Shown here: piece by piece, positions 1-10,587 of the stretch
Position numbering within the stretch: position 1 is the stretch's first letter
Layout: every line of letters begins with the position of its first letter
Notes under the pieces: generated by a model
Told to the model about the DNA's origin: nothing
What the model saw: only the letters and a program-made list of their open reading frames with translations
Databases searched by the model: none
Assembly: GCA_947172415.1 (NCBI GenBank)
Contig: OX359189.1
Coordinates: 8,322,501 to 8,386,500 of the forward strand
Length of the DNA: 64,000 nucleotides
Direction: 5' to 3'
Origin: Chondrosia reniformis
Lineage: Eukaryota; Porifera; Demospongiae; Chondrillida; Chondrillidae
Position numbers and translations under genes: made by a program

Positions 1-135
1 CACGGTCACTACTTCACTTAATAATCAGAATCAAGAATGAATACACAACATGTGCTACACTGGCTAAAACCAGTTAGAGTTAATGAATAAGTAACAATAA
101 CTAAATGACTATGACTAATGTGAAGATACACTACA
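1..135 (-). repeat. 3' LTR of the gypsy element
   Basis: A direct repeat of 4284-4418. Read on the minus strand it starts TGTAGTG and ends GACCGTG. At 135 bp it is short for a gypsy LTR. The window starts exactly at its outer end. Confidence 0.9.
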
Positions 136-147
136 CTCCTCTCCTCT
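136..147 (-). other. Polypurine tract of the gypsy element
   Basis: On the minus strand this reads AGAGGAGAGGAG directly before the 3' LTR, the expected plus-strand primer of an LTR retrotransposon. Confidence 0.8.
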
Positions 148-183
148 AAAACCATACATAGGAAAGGATATGTACATAATCAG

Positions 184-966
184 TTACTGGTAGTAAATCA
201 GTTTGTCTACAGGCTTACGTTTCCTGACCGGATAACGTCTAGTCTCTGGAGGGATCGCTGCTTCTACAGATTCCTTAGAGATATTCTGGGTAGTGGAGGA
301 TCCGTCTAAAGCACATGTTGTATGAGGAAATGGAGCACTAATCACGCTAGGTGGTTGTACAATTTCTGGGAAATCCTCAGGGATATCAACATCAATCTGC
401 TTAATATGATCAACGTGCTTTCTCCAGACTTGACCAGTGTCCAACCTTATTAGGTATGATAAAGGACCTTTTTGTTTGAGGACAACTCCCGGTAGCCATC
501 TTGAGGGATTGCGTGAATCTTTAACCGTAACCTTGGAACCCAACTGGAACTCACGTGATCGAGATCTCGCATCATGATGCTGTTTCTGTGTCGCTTGTCT
601 GTCTCGCACATGATTGCCTATGTCAGGGACCATCAGACTAAATCTAGTACGAAACTGTCTTCCAAGAAATAACTTGCTTGGAGTTTCTCCAGTAGTGCTA
701 TGAGGAGTACTACGGTAGGTCATCAAGAAATTGTCTAGGTTGTGTTGACTTGTCAGGCCATTGTTTCCCATAGCCTTCAATCCTTGTTTAAAAGTCTGAA
801 CCAATCTCTCAACGGCTCCATTAGACGCAGGATGGTATGGGGCAGTCCGGATATGCTTTATGCCATTGTTCTTCATGAACTTCTCGAATTCACCAGAAAT
901 AAACTGTGGACCATTATCAGATACTACTTGTTCGGGTAGACCATATGCAGCAAAAAGATGACGCAA
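184..966 (-). pseudogene. Gypsy integrase, catalytic core and C-terminal part
   Basis: An open frame of about 260 codons with the second half of a retroviral-type integrase core: a VVSDNGPQF motif carrying the second catalytic Asp, then the conserved HPASNGAVER region with the catalytic Glu. A C-terminal stretch follows that resembles the GPLSYLI/W-type integrase tail of gypsy elements. The first catalytic Asp lies in the neighbouring frame at 971-1378, so the enzyme is split by a frameshift near 966-1010. The open start is not a true initiation site. Confidence 0.85.
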
Positions 967-970
967 AAGT

Positions 971-1378
971 TCAATAGTCCTGACTGATGTAGTAGTCTGT
1001 CATTTCGTAAATTTCTGGCCACTTTGAATGTGCATCTACTAGCAGGAAAAACATCTTACCCTGAAATGGCCCAGCAAAATCAATGTGAATGCGCTGCCAG
1101 GGCTTAGTGGGCCAAATCCATGGATGCAAAGGTGCTTTCTGTGGGGCACCCTTCACAGATTGACAAGATACACAAGCTCGGACCATTGCCTCTATATCCT
1201 TGTCCAAGGTAGGCCACCAAAAATAGCTACTTGCAATAGCCTTCATCCTAAACATTCCAGTATGTTCCCTGTGCAACTCTAACAACACCCGTTCTCGAAA
1301 TTTCTTTGGTACCACAACTCTAGTTCCCCACAATAGACAGCTTCCTTCCAAGGTTATAGCTCTTGCTGCCTTGTCCAA
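971..1378 (-). pseudogene. Gypsy integrase, zinc-binding and first core part
   Basis: Carries the HHCC zinc-binding region (HREHTGMFRMK ... CVSCQSVKG) and the first core segment with the catalytic Asp in the IDFAGPF motif. The frame then runs into unrelated residues and stops, out of frame with the downstream integrase part. Gypsy integrases normally have these pieces in one frame, so this copy is disrupted. Confidence 0.85.
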
Positions 1379-2394
1379 TAAGGCTGCAGGGATTGTTGTA
1401 GCTTCTCCTTTCCAGGCCAGCCATTTTTGGTGAATCTAAGTACTTGACTAAGAACGATGTCTTTTCTAGTTTCTGCTTCAATTTGTGACGCTGTTACAGG
1501 AAGTGCATTCATTTGACCTACATGGAAACATGTAGCCTGCACAGCTTCCATGCTCTCCTCTCCTCCAAGCTGACTGCTCAATGGTAGACGAGATAATCCA
1601 TCAGCATTGCCATGATGCTGTGTGCGGTGGAACTCAATTTGATAGTTGTATGTGGACAGAATATAGTAGCCCAACGCTGAATTCTGGATGCAGCTAGAGG
1701 AGGAATACTTTTTCCCCGGATGCAAAATTGTGGTCAATGGCTTGTGGTCTGTGACCAAGATAAACACACGACCATAGATGTATTTGTGGAATTTCTTAAC
1801 TCCAAATACTAAGGCCAAGGCCTCTTTCTCAAGTTGTGCATAATTCCTCTCACTAGGAGATAATGTACGGGATGCAAAAGCGATTGGCCTCTCTGTTCCA
1901 TCAGGATACTGGTGAGAAATTACAGCACCTACGCCATATGCAGAAGCATCTGCTGCCAATTTTAAAGGCAATTTAGGGTCATAGTGTGCCAAAACTTTGG
2001 TTGAAGTTAAAACCTGCTTTGCCTGCTGAAAGGCTTGTGTACATTCTTTAGTCCAGACCCATTTCACATCTTTCCGCAGGAGCTGATTGAGAGGATGTAG
2101 CATGGTAGCCAGATTGGGAATGAACCTACCATAATAGTTGAGTAGTCCCAAGAAGGATCGCAATTCTGTCACATTCTTGGGTGTTGGAGCATCAGTAATA
2201 GCTTTCAGCTTGTCTGATGTAGCATGAAGACCATTAGCATCTACTGTGTGTCCTAGATACTCTACTGAATCAGCCATGAATGCGCATTTGCCTACCTTCA
2301 ATCGGAATCCATAAGATTGTAATCGGTTTAACACTGCAGCCAAATTGCTAAGGTGTTCTGTGTCATTTGCTCCTGTAATGAGGATATCGTCCAA
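1354..2394 (-). pseudogene. Gypsy reverse transcriptase 3' part and RNase H
   Basis: Starts inside the reverse transcriptase active-site region (a second copy of the DDIL motif) and continues through thumb and connection regions (VEYLGH, LRSFLGLLNYY) into RNase H (LAADASAYGVGAV, FASRTLSPSERNYAQLEKE). Near residues 227-245 the usual pattern between the LTTILHPGK and TYNYQIEFHR motifs is scrambled for about 18 residues, as expected from two compensating small indels. Out of frame with the upstream RT part because of the duplication at 2375-2436. Confidence 0.85.
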
Positions 2395-2903
2395 ATAGTC
2401 CTTTTAAAAATTGTAATGAGGATATCGTCCAAATAGCACATCACTCTTGGTAGGCCTTGAAGAACTATGTCCATAGTCCTTTGAAAAATTGCTGGAGCAG
2501 AAGACACTCCGAATGGGAGGCGCGTGTAGCAATACAAGCCCAAATGTGTATTGATAGTGATCAATTTCTTTGCTGAGTCATCCAATAGAATTTGTTGATA
2601 AGCTTGCGAAAGATCTAATTTTGTGAATTTCTTGCCTCCTGCCAAGGTGGCAAAGATTTCTTCGGGAGTAGGTAGTGGATGCTGATCTACTTTCAGATAA
2701 GGATTAATGGTAACTTTGTAGTCACCACAGATACGTATTTTCCCGTCCTTCTTAGGTACCGGCACAATTGGCGCTGCCCACTCACTGTGGTCTGCCTTTT
2801 CCAAGATGCCTGCCCTTTCTAGCCTCTCAATTTCCTTGCCTACTGCTTCTTTGATTGCAAAGGGTACACTTCTAGGACGAAAGAACTTGCATGGGTTGTA
2901 CAT
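2328..2903 (-). pseudogene. Gypsy reverse transcriptase, fingers and palm
   Basis: Holds RT motifs in order: KKDGKIRICGDY, LSQAYQQILLDD, LPFGVSSAPAIFQR and the catalytic YLDDIL. Immediately after YLDDIL the frame diverges into unrelated sequence. The cause is visible: a 24 bp segment at 2375-2398 is repeated at 2413-2436, which adds 38 bp and shifts the frame. Confidence 0.88.
2375..2436. repeat. 24 bp direct duplication breaking RT at the active site
   Basis: The 24 bases at 2375-2398 recur at 2413-2436 with 14 bases between. The duplicated bases encode part of the YLDDIL region. Confidence 0.85.
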
Positions 2904-3918
2904 CTTCTCTGAGTGAGAGAGATGCCTTTAGCTGACTCACTGTTCCCAACCCCTCCTTAAACACCTCTTGATGTTGCTTTAGTAGGATTGGCAATTTACC
3001 AGAAGCCTCCTTCCTTACCACATTAATATTACTGGTGATTTGCTCCCAGTCCAAGCGTAGGTGTGCCAACCAGTCTCTTCCCAATAAAGTGGGACCATTC
3101 CCTTGAATGATTAACAGGGACAACTCCTTGACTTGATTTCCATATGCCACTTTAGTTGGTAACTCACCACACACCTGTAAGGCTTCAGCAGAGTATGTAT
3201 GGAGAACTACTGATGTTTTCTTCATAGGCAAGTTGGGAAACAGCTGTTTTGCTAACACTTCCGACATGACTGATCGGGCCGCTCCTGTGTCAACTTCCAT
3301 GGTGACCATTTTGCCATTAATGTTGACATCTATGACTATCGGAGAGGTACCTTTCTTGCCCAGCCGAAATAGAGGGAGCAATTCTGTTTCCCCTGGCTCC
3401 TCAACAAGTATCTCCTCTGCCAAGCGATTCTGTGCAGCCTGAGAACTAGAAGACCTTTTTGAACGACAGACCTTTGCTAAATGGCCTAACTTATGGCAGC
3501 TATGACATACAGTGTCTTTGAACTTACACGTGTTTGCCTTATGTTTAGGACTGCCACAACGGTAACACTGCTGCTTACCCTGTGGGTTTCCCGAATTAAC
3601 TGCTGGTGGCTTCCTGGGGTTGCCTCTCCCCTTCACTTGGCTTCTCATATATGCTGATTGATAAGAGACAGTTTGTGCTAACGACTCGCAACCATTCAAC
3701 TGCTGCGTATTCTTTTCAGCGGCTTCTACACTCAACGCGACTGCTAAGGCTTTAGAAAAGGTCAAGTCGGCTTCAGCTAATAAGCGCTTTTGCGTGCTTT
3801 GACTGCGCATTCCACAAACCAGGCGATCACGTAGGGCTTCATCCAGATACTGACCGAACTGGCAATTATTAGCGAGCCTTTTCAATTCGGCTACGTATTC
3901 CGAGATTGACTCACCCAT
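2872..3918 (-). pseudogene. Gypsy gag C-terminal part and protease
   Basis: From N to C terminus: a capsid-like region (ISEYVAELKRLA, LRDRLVCGMRSQ), two CCHC zinc knuckles (CYRCGSPKHKANTC and CHSCHKLGHLAKVC) that bind RNA, then an aspartic protease with the active site VDTGAARSV. The N-terminal gag piece at 3946-4197 is in another frame, so gag is split. The 3' end overlaps the reverse transcriptase frame. Confidence 0.87.
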
Positions 3919-3945
3919 GGCTTGAACCCGTCGATGAAAATGAAA

Positions 3946-4197
3946 TCACTCCGCGATAACGATCGGTTTTGGGTCAAAATGAGCCTTTAGGGTAGCTGTT
4001 AACTCCTGGTAAGACTGTTCACTGACCGTAGCGGGTGCAACTAAATTTCTCAACAATCCGTACACTTTCCCTCCAATCACGCTGAGTAAAACTGCAACTC
4101 TCTTCTCTTCTTTAATACCATTGGCCAATGTGAATACCTTAACTCTTTCCAAATAACTATCAATGGTTTCTACCTGGATGCTCCCAATGGTAGCCAT
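3946..4197 (-). pseudogene. Gypsy gag N-terminal part
   Basis: Starts with ATG 71 bases downstream of the primer-binding site and encodes 83 residues of gag-like sequence (YLERVKVFTLANGI, VIGGKVYGLLRNLV). The frame ends 27 bases before the frame of the rest of gag opens, so gag is interrupted by a stop or frameshift. Confidence 0.75.
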
Positions 4198-4267
4198 CCC
4201 ACCCCGTCGCCAATTTGTAATGTCTCTGGGTTTAAATATATATTGAAACTGTGAATGCTAGGGATCA

Positions 4268-4283
4268 CCCCAGAACGGCGCCA
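4268..4283 (-). other. tRNA primer-binding site of the gypsy element
   Basis: Directly after the 5' LTR the minus strand reads TGGCGCCGTTCTGGGG. TGG is the complement of a tRNA 3' CCA, the normal start of an LTR-element primer site. I could not assign the tRNA. Confidence 0.8.
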
Positions 4284-4418
4284 CACGGTCACTACTTCAC
4301 TTAATAATCAGAATCAAGAATGAATACACAACATGTGCTACACTGGCTAAAACCAGTTAGAGTTAATGAATAAGTAACAATAACTAAATGACTATGACTA
4401 ATGTGAAGATACACTACA
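4284..4418 (-). repeat. 5' LTR of the gypsy element
   Basis: Matches 1-135 base for base as far as I can see. It ends next to the primer-binding site, which fixes the LTR border. Confidence 0.9.
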
Positions 4419-5154
4419 GTTTCCATCAAGTAAACTTCAGTTTCACCCTGTTGCTCACTGTATTTCTCAGGAGACATGAGTGGATCATGTAAAAATCCAT
4501 ACATGTACCTGACAGTGTAATATTATACTTGTATACGTTTGTAGTTTCTTTTACAAATCTAACCAACTTACTTGATCTTTATTGCCATCCAGCAATACTC
4601 TGACATTTTCTAAAGGTATGTATGATGGGTTGTGTTGTTGTGTGGTTGCTTCTTCAGTACCAGTTAGAAGAAAAATAATGAATACTACGGATAATATATT
4701 GTACTATTTTATACTGTATATGCTTGGCATAGGTTGTTGTATGTAAAAACATTTCTTCAAACTACAGCTATGGACTTTTAAAAAAATTAATGTTTGCCAT
4801 TGTGCATCATGGAAGTTTGGTTTATACAAGGTAACCACAATTTACTTTGTCTCAGACTAAGTGGCTCATTTCCTTAGTTGTATATAACTGATCCTCACAT
4901 CTGTATCCTCCGTATACAGTACGTAAAATTCTGAATACACATAGACCTAGTCATGACAGCAACATTTGAGATTCTAAATTTTTGCATATATATACTTCAA
5001 GAGAATTCTGATCTTCTACTGGATATCAATTAGGTTAGGACTGGAGACAAGTGCAAGTATATATATAAGACCTTGATATCTATATATGGATTATGTAAAG
5101 CATACTTATTAATTAATATATACACTGACTGCATGGTTTACCTATATATAGCTG
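4419..5154. other. Intergenic, no gene seen
   Basis: AT-rich sequence with TACG runs. From about 4768 it matches the start of segment B at about 18782. No coding signal was found on either strand. Confidence 0.5.
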
Positions 5155-5190
5155 ATGCCAATATTGTATATATCTCTTGTGATTAGGTCC

Positions 5191-5420
5191 GGTTATAGTC
5201 TCATAAAACCCTCTGGAGATATATGTTATGGGGAGAGCTGTATGTTACACTGTAATCATCCAACATATCATTGTATTGGCAATTTCAAGGTTCCAAGTGC
5301 TATGGGGATATTCTCTACAAAATTAAGTACTGCCTTAAAAGTTTGAGAATCCAGAGCAGTTTTAGCCTCAAGTGAAAAAGTTGTAATTGCTACTCTTTTA
5401 CCAAATACAAGTTACTATGT
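5191..5420 (+). pseudogene. Decayed Ig plus FN3 fragment, plus strand
   Basis: In frame pieces read SLIKPSGD ... ICYGESCMLHCNHPTY, the family's Ig start with its C-x8-C signature, then after a frame change LLPNTSYYVTI, the end of an FN3 domain. No splice sites frame it. The copy in segment B (19218-19490) carries stop codons, so it decayed before or around the duplication. It is the only receptor-like sequence here on the plus strand. Confidence 0.6.
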
Positions 5421-5663
5421 GACAATATGGGTACATATATAGTACTACATTTTCCATAATTAGCAATCTTATGTACAGTTTGGTAAGGCGCACAGTTATG
5501 TAGAATATCAAAAAAAACAGTATGTAAATATATGAAGCAATTACACTTTGTTCCTAACTTTACTGAGTACTCAAGCAATATGAGGCATAATATATCTCCA
5601 CTCTAAAGCTTTATCTAGATAGACATTTTATAACAATCAAAAATGATGCAATGATCGTACTCT

Positions 5664-5912
5664 CTATAGAGATGTACTTTCACTTAAGGCTTCACCAGCC
5701 ACACTAATAATGGTAATTTCGTACTGAGTCTCCGGACACAGTCCATCAACAATAGCCTCCGTTACATTAGATCTAAGCGTCATGCTGCATCCTGGTGCTT
5801 CAGTTGCCATAGTGATGTTGTAAACAAAAGGTAGGTGTTCAAAACATACGTAGCTTGTTCTGAATCCATGGATTAAGAATGTTGTCTGACAGTTATAATT
5901 TATATACTTCAT
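5664..5912 (-). pseudogene. Orphan FN3 exon relic
   Basis: Encodes about 70 residues of an FN3 domain with the family marks: a cysteine before the C strand (CFEHLPFVYNITM), a second cysteine (APGC) and the end motif YEITIISVAGEALSE. The frame then hits a stop with no clear donor, and no partner exons are visible on either side. The copy in segment B is at 19767-20000. Confidence 0.6.
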
Positions 5913-6381
5913 TTCATTAGCACTATATACGTACGTATATATCTTATTTTTGAAATTGATCTCTGTTTATATAATATATATAAACACTTTGCAAACTATA
6001 AACATTTAGAAAAACATATAAACAGTATATACACGTACAAAGGGACTAACAACTTTATACAAGTAGTCGAATGTAACCATAAAGCACTTTGTTCTGTTGA
6101 TTTACGAGATGGTAATTGACAATAGGGTGCACATGGCAATGTTGTATTTGGTTATCCCTAGTATACTTAACTAAGAGAGTATACTAACATACACTGTTTT
6201 ACTTATAGTAAAGTGTTGTTTTAGATTATTCATGTGCATGGACAAACAAAAAAATGGATTTAAATAATCATTGTATGTAACTTTCAGATTAACACAATTG
6301 CAAATTGAAATTCTTGTGGGTACAGTACATTACGTACGTACGCAGGTAAATTTTCTTAAAAAGTAGTCATGTATTGAACTT

Positions 6382-8606
6382 TTAATCTTTCCTCTGCTCA
6401 GGTTCATTCATGCTTCTTATGATTTCTAATGGCAAATAGCATGGATTCTGCTGGTCTATCTGGACATTATCATTACTAACAACAGCCTCAGATTTTTGGG
6501 AAGTTGATTCACCTGTGCATGGTGGAAAAATAAATTTATGCATTTAGTCTATGAAAGCAACATTTGTATAAAATTGAATTTTAGCCATCATTACCGCTAT
6601 CACACACTTTATTATCTAAATATACGTACATAACTGTGAACATATACATATATGTGTTCTGCTAGAATAATACATTCTAGTACTGTTACTGCTAGTAGCT
6701 GTATAAACAATCATTATTATACGTATAACCACCACATTGCATTTGTTAGTTATATGTACTATATACGTACGTACCTTCACGTCTTTTGTTTCTCCTCACA
6801 ATTATAACTATGACCAACACAAAAATGCTTATCAAAGCAAAAAACAGAAGTGCTGACTCAGTCCACACCACAGGATATAGGAAAAATGTTGAATCAGCTA
6901 ACAATTGGAGTATATATTAAAAAGAACATATTACTGTAAGAATACCTGTTTCTTACTATTAAACTATTGATGGATTTGCAAATTGCAACAATAATATGTA
7001 AAAACATACAAAGTGCTACAAACATAATTATGAATGCTTCAATTGTATGTACTTACTGCAACCAGTGGAGTTAAATTTAGTTTCCTGTATGTCAACTAGG
7101 ATTGCCTCACTAAAAACTATTTCTCCTCTAGTGAATAAAATACCACATCTAAAGTGTAAACTCTTGGATGGATCACGTGGTATGGCATCAATTTCAACAG
7201 TTGATCCCTGGGAGTTTTGTAGCAGTATGTTATAGTCATTGGAGGTCATGTTCTTTCCATTCATTAGCCAAATCAGTGATTCAATTGAAGAGGAAAGTGG
7301 TTTACCATTGTATAAAGCCGTCAAGTCATGATGAATACACACCAATATTACAGTACTTCCTCTGCTAATCACGTTGGAACTTGTCTTTAAAACAGTCTTA
7401 TCTAAAATGTAAACCCGAACAATAATTCTGGTACTGTGTTATGTGTATGTATATGAACTTGAAAGGAGAATTTAATACATACGTAATATAATATCATGTA
7501 GACATATACGTATGTACGTACATACGTATATATTACTTTATAAACTTGTATGGTACTACAGTGAAAACTGGTTAATGAGTACTTCTGGGTACCATGCCTT
7601 TAGTTCTTGTTATCAGTAGTTCTTATTAAATAATAGTACTGCTATAATACAGATATATATACGTACAAAGTTTTGCATAATATACAGCTCCATATGTGGC
7701 TACAAGTAATTATTATATGTAACACATACTGTGTCTTTGTAAAAGTTTCAGAACAAACAAATTTAAAATCACTAAAATAGCACTTTTGTTTCTTAAACTA
7801 ATACATAATCAGTTGCCAAATTCTGTTCGCATTAAACAGTATGTATTCGTGCTAAACGGTAGCTTTTTGTATTACAGGGATTTTCAGAGTTTTGTTCGCA
7901 TAGAGTGATAATTTGTGTAAAGCCTGTTCGTGTTAGCCAGTTTTAACAGTAGGTGAATGTATATGTACATAAAACCTTTTCCCAATACTTCAACCCAGTG
8001 GTGAATAAACATATTCAACAGGGGAATGAAAGATGTACATTATCATTCCCCTAATAAAGCTTCCCACTGATCATGAGTTGAAAGGTGAGAACTAAAGGAC
8101 TTTAACTGTATGCATCTGTAGACAATCTAAAAGTTGACAAATAAATCAAAGATTAACTTACATATACTTCAATCCATAAATGAGTACAATATTAAGTATG
8201 TGTACATACGTATAATACGAAATCAAAAGTGTTTCCATATATACCTTATAAATATTATGTACAATGTACAATATATCATCATACAACAATAAAAGCTTAC
8301 TTAAACTAGTTACGGTATCCATAGTTGTACTGCTGTAAATGTCATTACTTGTAGACAGTCCAGTCAGTTTAATCCTGTATAAATTCATTAAACAGAGTTT
8401 ATTTAGAATTACCTCCTGTGATTCTGTGACTACAGTATAGTACAAAGTGCAGGGCCCAACTGCAGGTAGAACTCCCTTTATAGTGTCCACAGTTAAGTTG
8501 TATATGAAATCCACATCACTAAAACATCTAATATCATGACTCCAACTAATTTGAAGACTTGTTGGACCGATAAATAGAATGTTCATCTCAGGAGCAAGGG
8601 GTTTTT
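6382..8606 (-). CDS. Receptor module A3: FN3, Ig, transmembrane and tail exons (3' part of A2-A3)
   Basis: Four exons, all joined by phase-1 introns: FN3 8606-8301 (102 codons; CFSDVDFIYNLTV), Ig 7401-7057 (115 codons; B-strand Cys in VILVCIHHD, Trp in SLIWLMNG, FRCG at the F strand), transmembrane 6897-6775 (41 codons; ALLFFALISIFVLVIVIIV followed by RRNKRR), and last exon 6512-6382 ending in TAA. The tail has NPCYLPLE, an NPxY motif overlapping YxxL, also found in genes D and F. This Ig lacks the extra cysteine seen in all other Ig exons here. No signal-peptide exon lies directly upstream. The phases fit a continuation of A2 through the exons at 9797-10411 and 9706-9730, and that model is preferred. 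Confidence 0.75.
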
Positions 8607-8685
8607 CTGATAAATTAGAAAAATACTACATACGTACAGTTTTATACATACATATGTACATACGTATCAATATACATATATGTTA

Positions 8686-9061
8686 AAGTAAATAAAAAAC
8701 ATTTACAAAAATGATGTTAGAAGTAGTAATGGCAGTGTTCACTAATACATCTGCAAAAAGTATCGAAACAAGACACTGATTATATGATAAGGCTAATCAT
8801 ACAGAAGTTGCATATATACTGAAATTTAAGTAACTTAACCATACACTTCTGTGTTTGGGCGCACTAACCTTAAGTAGGAATGGTGCGCCCAAACACAGAA
8901 GTGTATGGTTAAGTTACTTAAATTTCAGTATATATGCAACTTCTGTATGATTAGCCTTATCATATAATCAGTGTCTTGTTTCGATACTTTTTGCAGATGT
9001 ATTAGTGAACACTGCCATTACTACTTCTAACATCATTTTTGTAAATGTTTTTTATTTACTT
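8686..9061. repeat. Long near-perfect hairpin, arms about 179 bp
   Basis: Arms 8686-8864 and 8883-9061 are inverted copies around an 18 base spacer. The tip carries GTTTGGGCGCAC and its complement. A shorter relative is at 15880-16112. Confidence 0.85.
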
Positions 9062-9626
9062 GTATTCCCCCTTTTTTCCTCTTAATATTACTTGTTTTAA
9101 ATTGATTTGAAAGTTTTCTTGGCGAAGATCTCAAAATAACGTCTTAGACAAGAGAAATTTGCCGAAAACCATGATCTCTTAATTAAAAAATGGCGTCCGA
9201 GAAGACCACAATTTTCGCTCTTCACAATTAACATGCTTATTGTAGAGCGCATTCAGATTTAGGGCTGTCTATTCCCTAGTTCCGAAATATTTATGACGAT
9301 TTATAACTAGTACGTGCCCGCATAAGTTCGCATATTAGCGCTAGTCTATTCAATAAAAGAAGAAGAAGAAGAAGAAGAAGAAGAAAAAATGAATTTTGGA
9401 AGTGGGTCTATTCCTAGTTAGCCGCTTTTTGAACGCTATAGAGCGTGTAGAGCGTCGAAACATGTTTTGACATTTAGGAAAGCGTGCATTAATCGCTGCA
9501 AATAACCGAATATAACCGAAAATCGCTTCGTTGGCGATTTATGAGGTGTTGATTGCTAATACATTGGATAGGGCGGCCATTTTTTTTTCCGGCCATTCCT
9601 ACTTAGAGAGTACTACCGTACTCTCT
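8686..9626. mobile_element. Composite foldback insertion, absent from segment B
   Basis: The hairpin at 8686-9061 plus downstream sequence to about 9626. The segment B equivalent near 24465 lacks it. Inside, TAAGTAGGAATGG (from 8871) and its inverse CCATTCCTACTTA (to 9604) could be terminal repeats of a second element nested in the hairpin tip. Contains a (GAA)n tract near 9357-9386. No long open frame. Confidence 0.7.
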
Positions 9627-9705
9627 GATACATTATACATCTGACATATTCTGTTGAAAAAATGGGAAAATGAAGTTCAGACAAGTTGGCTTGACCAGTT
9701 TCCAC

Positions 9706-9730
9706 CTGATTCTTGAAAAACATTCATTCC
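9706..9730 (-). CDS. Possible 25-base exon linking the cysteine-repeat exon to A3
   Basis: Preceded by a CTTTAAG acceptor and followed by a weak GTGGAA donor. It adds GMNVFQES plus one base and converts phase 0 into phase 1, which is exactly what joining 9797-10411 to 8606 needs. The same exon can be drawn in segment B (24546-24570). The weak donor keeps confidence low. Confidence 0.35.
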
Positions 9731-9796
9731 CTTAAAGAAAAATAAAGAAATGTGTATTGCTATGCACTCAACTTTCACGAACTTTCAGATACTTAC

Positions 9797-10411
9797 AGAT
9801 ACTTCATAATCTTTTGGCATAACATCTAAAATCCAAATGCTAGTTGCAATTTTCAATGGCTTTTGAGCATTGTAACATAAAATTGAGAACTCGTGGAATG
9901 ACTCTTTAAAGTTTTTATTTAATGTACTAGTTTCATGTGTACACTTCAACAATTTTCCATTATTATGAGTACTGCTGTAGGACACACCAATGGAATGACA
10001 GTTATCTGCTAACAATGGTTCCTTACTAAGTGCACTATCTGCACAATCGGAGTAACAGCTACCTTCCATCAATTGCCTTGTATGAAGTGCAGTATTACCA
10101 CAGAAATCAAAACAGTCATTTGTTACTTGTTCTTTGTTAAGCATATTTTTGCCATGATAATACTTAGTGCAATCCCCCAATTGTTCTTTATTGGGGATAT
10201 TGGTAACATGGCAATCAAAATGGTTTTCTTTTGGCTGCCATTTACACTGACATTTGTCATCAGAATCACAATTATTTTCCATCAACTGCTCACTAGGTCC
10301 CTCACTACAATCTGGTTTATGAAACAAAGTAGACCTGTCATCAACTATTGGTAATGCATTTGAACACTTTCCATGTAAACCAGTGGTCAATACCATTTCT
10401 TCATCAATGAA
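9797..10411 (-). CDS. Cysteine-repeat exon (205 codons, phase 0-0)
   Basis: Open from a good acceptor (TTTTCACTGCAG) to a GTAAGT donor. Residues about 25-130 form roughly five imperfect repeats of 18-20 residues with a core like KEQL-x-NC-x-SDC (ENNCDSDDKCQC, NKEQLGDC, NKEQVTNDCFDFCG, RQLMEGSCYSDCADS, KEPLLADNC). I do not recognise a known domain. Phase 0 on both sides matches the tail exons of the other receptors, and an alternative phase-0 donor in the A2 transmembrane exon (at 10606) would splice to it. It is therefore probably part of the A2-A3 cytoplasmic region. A copy with a frameshift is at 24657-25247. Confidence 0.55.
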
Positions 10412-10587
10412 CTGCAGTGAAAATTAAGTAAGGGGATTACTTACATATTGTATGAGACTTTTTAATAAAGCTAACAGAAACATACCTATAAAGTCTGATA
10501 ACATCATATGCTAAAAGATATTAAATTATATACGTATGTACATAGGTACGTACAAACAATATTCAACCACATCTCTAAACCATTTAA

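Larger units (their letters stand above)
1..4418 (-). mobile_element. Ty3/gypsy LTR retrotransposon, nearly complete, broken coding region
   Basis: A full-length element read on the minus strand: 5' LTR at 4284-4418, primer-binding site at 4268-4283, gag, protease, reverse transcriptase, RNase H and integrase pieces in Ty3/gypsy order, polypurine tract at 136-147, and 3' LTR at 1-135. The two LTRs look identical over 135 bp, which suggests recent insertion. The coding region is nevertheless split into six frames, so this copy could move only with proteins supplied in trans. The target-site duplication cannot be tested because the left flank lies outside the window. Confidence 0.93.

Noticed and set aside
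7047-7368. Plus-strand frames over the A3 Ig exon and similar plus-strand frames over other Ig/FN3 exons
   Set aside because: Antisense shadows of minus-strand exons; splice sites and domain motifs support only the minus strand.
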